Positions 5,085 to 5,833 of a stretch of 5,833 bases of DNA are shown one piece after another. Under the pieces are notes generated by a model that was given only the letters and a program-made list of their open reading frames with translations, was not told the DNA's origin and searched no databases. The position numbers were made by a program, and so were the translations under genes. Source of the stretch: Candidatus Pacebacteria bacterium UBA6188 (GTDB taxonomy: Bacteria; Patescibacteriota; Microgenomatia; UBA1400; PJMF01); contig DITI01000023.1 in assembly GCA_002422765.1 (NCBI GenBank), forward strand, positions 15,704 through 21,536. The letters are read 5' to 3'. Position 1 is the first letter of the stretch, and the number at the start of each line of letters is the position of its first letter.

Positions 5085-5696
5085 GCTAATTCCCAAAGTT
5101 TCTATGATCTCAAAATTTTGAGCTTGTTTTCTAATTTTCAAATAAGAAGTGTTTTGAATGGAACCATATGGTAATTCTCGATAAGAATTAACAAAAGCAA
5201 AATGTCCTAGAAGTGCCAAAATTACGTTGGCATGGGTCACAAGTAAAATATTCTCTTCCTGAGAATTTTCATCAAAATCATTAAAAAATGGCAAAACTCG
5301 ATCTAAAAGTTGACTGAAAGATTCCATATCTTCCACCACTTTCCAAGCCATTTGCTCAGTCAATGAGCCGTTTCTAAATTGATCGATCTCTGCCTGAAAA
5401 TTAGTTGAAAAATAATTTGCAGTTTGCCCTTCCAAAGAACCAAAAGAGCGTTCCTTGAGTCTGGAGTCGATTTCTAGCTCTAAGCCTTGTTGATCAGCAA
5501 TTGCCTGAGCAGTTTGTCTGGCACGAATGAGATTGGAAGCAAAAACTCGATTAATTTTGGTGGATTTAAATAAGTCGGCCAAAGCTGAGGCTTGCTCTAA
5601 ACCAAGCTCAGTTAGAGGCGGATCGCCACCCATGATGTCACCAGAAACATTGCCTACTGATTGACCATGACGAGCGATGTAAAAGATGGTAGACAT
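5073..5696 (-). CDS. Histidine phosphatase (phosphoglycerate-mutase-like) family protein
   Basis: This 207-residue soluble protein belongs to branch 1 of the histidine phosphatase superfamily. Its catalytic set is complete: ARHGQS gives Arg9 and the phospho-accepting His10, SNLIRARQTA gives Arg58, LKERSFGSLEG gives the acid Glu82, and LVTHANVI gives His155. The PLTELGLEQASALA segment (27-40) is also typical. Length suits small phosphatases of the GpmB/CobC type rather than the 250-residue cofactor-dependent mutase GpmA. The substrate (sugar phosphate, nucleotide, alpha-ribazole phosphate or other) cannot be told from these motifs. The ATG at 5696 is the only start that precedes the first beta strand and RHG motif properly. 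There is no Shine-Dalgarno; a TATAAA lies 10 bases upstream. The gene converges on the lipoprotein gene across the shared terminator region. Confidence 0.92.
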   Translation of the reverse strand: MSTIFYIARHGQSVGNVSGDIMGGDPPLTELGLEQASALADLFKSTKINRVFASNLIRARQTAQAIADQQGLELEIDSRLKERSFGSLEGQTANYFSTNFQAEIDQFRNGSLTEQMAWKVVEDMESFSQLLDRVLPFFNDFDENSQEENILLVTHANVILALLGHFAFVNSYRELPYGSIQNTSYLKIRKQAQNFEIIETLGISKKK

Positions 5697-5712
5697 ATAT
5701 TAGAATTTTATA
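5697..5712 (-). promoter_or_regulatory. Candidate promoter for the phosphatase gene, nearly leaderless
   Basis: On the minus strand TATAAA (5712 to 5707) stands 10 bases before the ATG at 5696, so transcription would start about 4 bases upstream of it. The following TTCTAATATA repeats a string in the divergent promoter at 410-434. On the plus strand the same DNA offers TAGAAT (5701-5706) and TATAAA (5709-5714), which could drive a transcript into the GC-rich right end. No good -35 was seen. Confidence 0.45.
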
Positions 5713-5715
5713 AAT

Positions 5716-5833
5716 GCGCCCTCTTCGAGGACTAGTCACGCGCTTCGACTCTCAAAATTAACAATAAAACGACCACGCTTGACGGCGGAGCACCCGGGTC
5801 TGGAACCCGTGCGTCGTTATAACTGTCCCATTC
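5716..5833. other. GC-rich structured non-coding stretch at the window edge, unidentified
   Basis: No supportable gene starts here. Two GC-rich blocks stand out from the AT-rich background. The first (5716-5750) has the hairpin CCTC-ttc-GAGG (5720-5730) and the palindrome GACTAGTC (5730-5737). The second (5768-5818) can fold into an outer stem, AACGACCAC (5768-5776) with GTGCGTCGTT (5809-5818, one C bulged), around an inner hairpin CGGGT-ctgga-ACCCG (5795-5809; the closing G is shared between the two pairings). GTTATAAC (5816-5823) is a perfect 8-base palindrome. In a genome of this composition such blocks often mark structured RNA, but no known RNA was recognised. The element may continue past the right end. 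Confidence 0.35.

Noticed and set aside
4832..5089. Plus-strand frame running across the lipoprotein gene and its terminators
   Set aside because: It reads through two hairpins and gives a low-complexity basic peptide; the lipoprotein frame with its lipobox and Shine-Dalgarno is clearly the real one.
5770..5833. Possible tRNA: minus-strand GGGTTCCAGACCC looks like a T arm, and the plus strand resembles a tRNA-Ser(GGA) anticodon arm
   Set aside because: The T loop has C where a purine is expected after TTC and the outer T-stem pair fails. On the plus strand the anticodon stem does not pair with a 7-base loop, and no D arm or acceptor partner is visible.
1..5833. UGA recoding as in some Patescibacteria, suggested because none of the seven stops is TGA
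   Set aside because: All seven proteins are full length with no internal TGA and use ordinary GGN glycine codons, so the standard code explains everything; seven stops are too few to judge.
1..5833. CRISPR array, transposase, integrase or attachment site
   Set aside because: No regular repeat-spacer array, no terminal inverted repeats and no recombinase or transposase motifs were found; the repeats at 4515-4628 are too short and irregular.

Overview
The window most likely comes from a small-genome bacterium of the Patescibacteria (Candidate Phyla Radiation) type. This rests on inference: very tight packing with divergent intergenic gaps of 19 and 25 bp, start codons with almost no 5' leader and no Shine-Dalgarno, compact proteins, moderately low GC and ordinary use of the standard genetic code. 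No rRNA or marker protein confirms the lineage. Seven protein genes account for nearly all of the sequence.

Layout. At 14-409 (minus) lies a membrane-anchored DUF4430-type protein. It is divergent, across a 25-bp shared promoter gap, from a 10-helix EamA/DMT transporter (435-1361, plus). The transporter is followed 10 bp later by glucose-6-phosphate dehydrogenase, zwf (1372-2805, plus). Zwf meets the short-form 6-phosphogluconate dehydrogenase gnd (2802-3701, minus) tail to tail, with the two stop codons overlapping. Gnd is divergent, across a 19-bp gap carrying two -10 boxes, from a TrmH/SpoU-family rRNA 2'-O-methyltransferase (3721-4461, plus). A 204-bp spacer with degenerate short repeats (4462-4665) precedes a small lipoprotein gene (4666-5004, plus), the only gene with a strong Shine-Dalgarno and one of noticeably higher GC. 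Two stacked hairpins (5015-5084) form a probable bidirectional terminator between it and a convergent histidine-phosphatase gene (5073-5696, minus). The right end (5716-5833) is a non-coding, GC-rich, structured stretch cut by the window edge.

Function. The metabolic core is the oxidative pentose phosphate branch: Zwf oxidises glucose-6-phosphate and Gnd decarboxylates 6-phosphogluconate, both yielding reduced nicotinamide cofactor. The intervening lactonase (pgl) is not in the window. The remaining genes (transporter, methyltransferase, lipoprotein, phosphatase, DUF4430 protein) have no evident common pathway with these two.

No wholly new system is visible. The points most worth following are the symmetrical divergent leaderless promoters, a Lys-to-Arg change in the Zwf signature motif, the repeat-bearing leader of the compositionally distinct lipoprotein gene, and the unexplained GC-rich structured element at the right edge.
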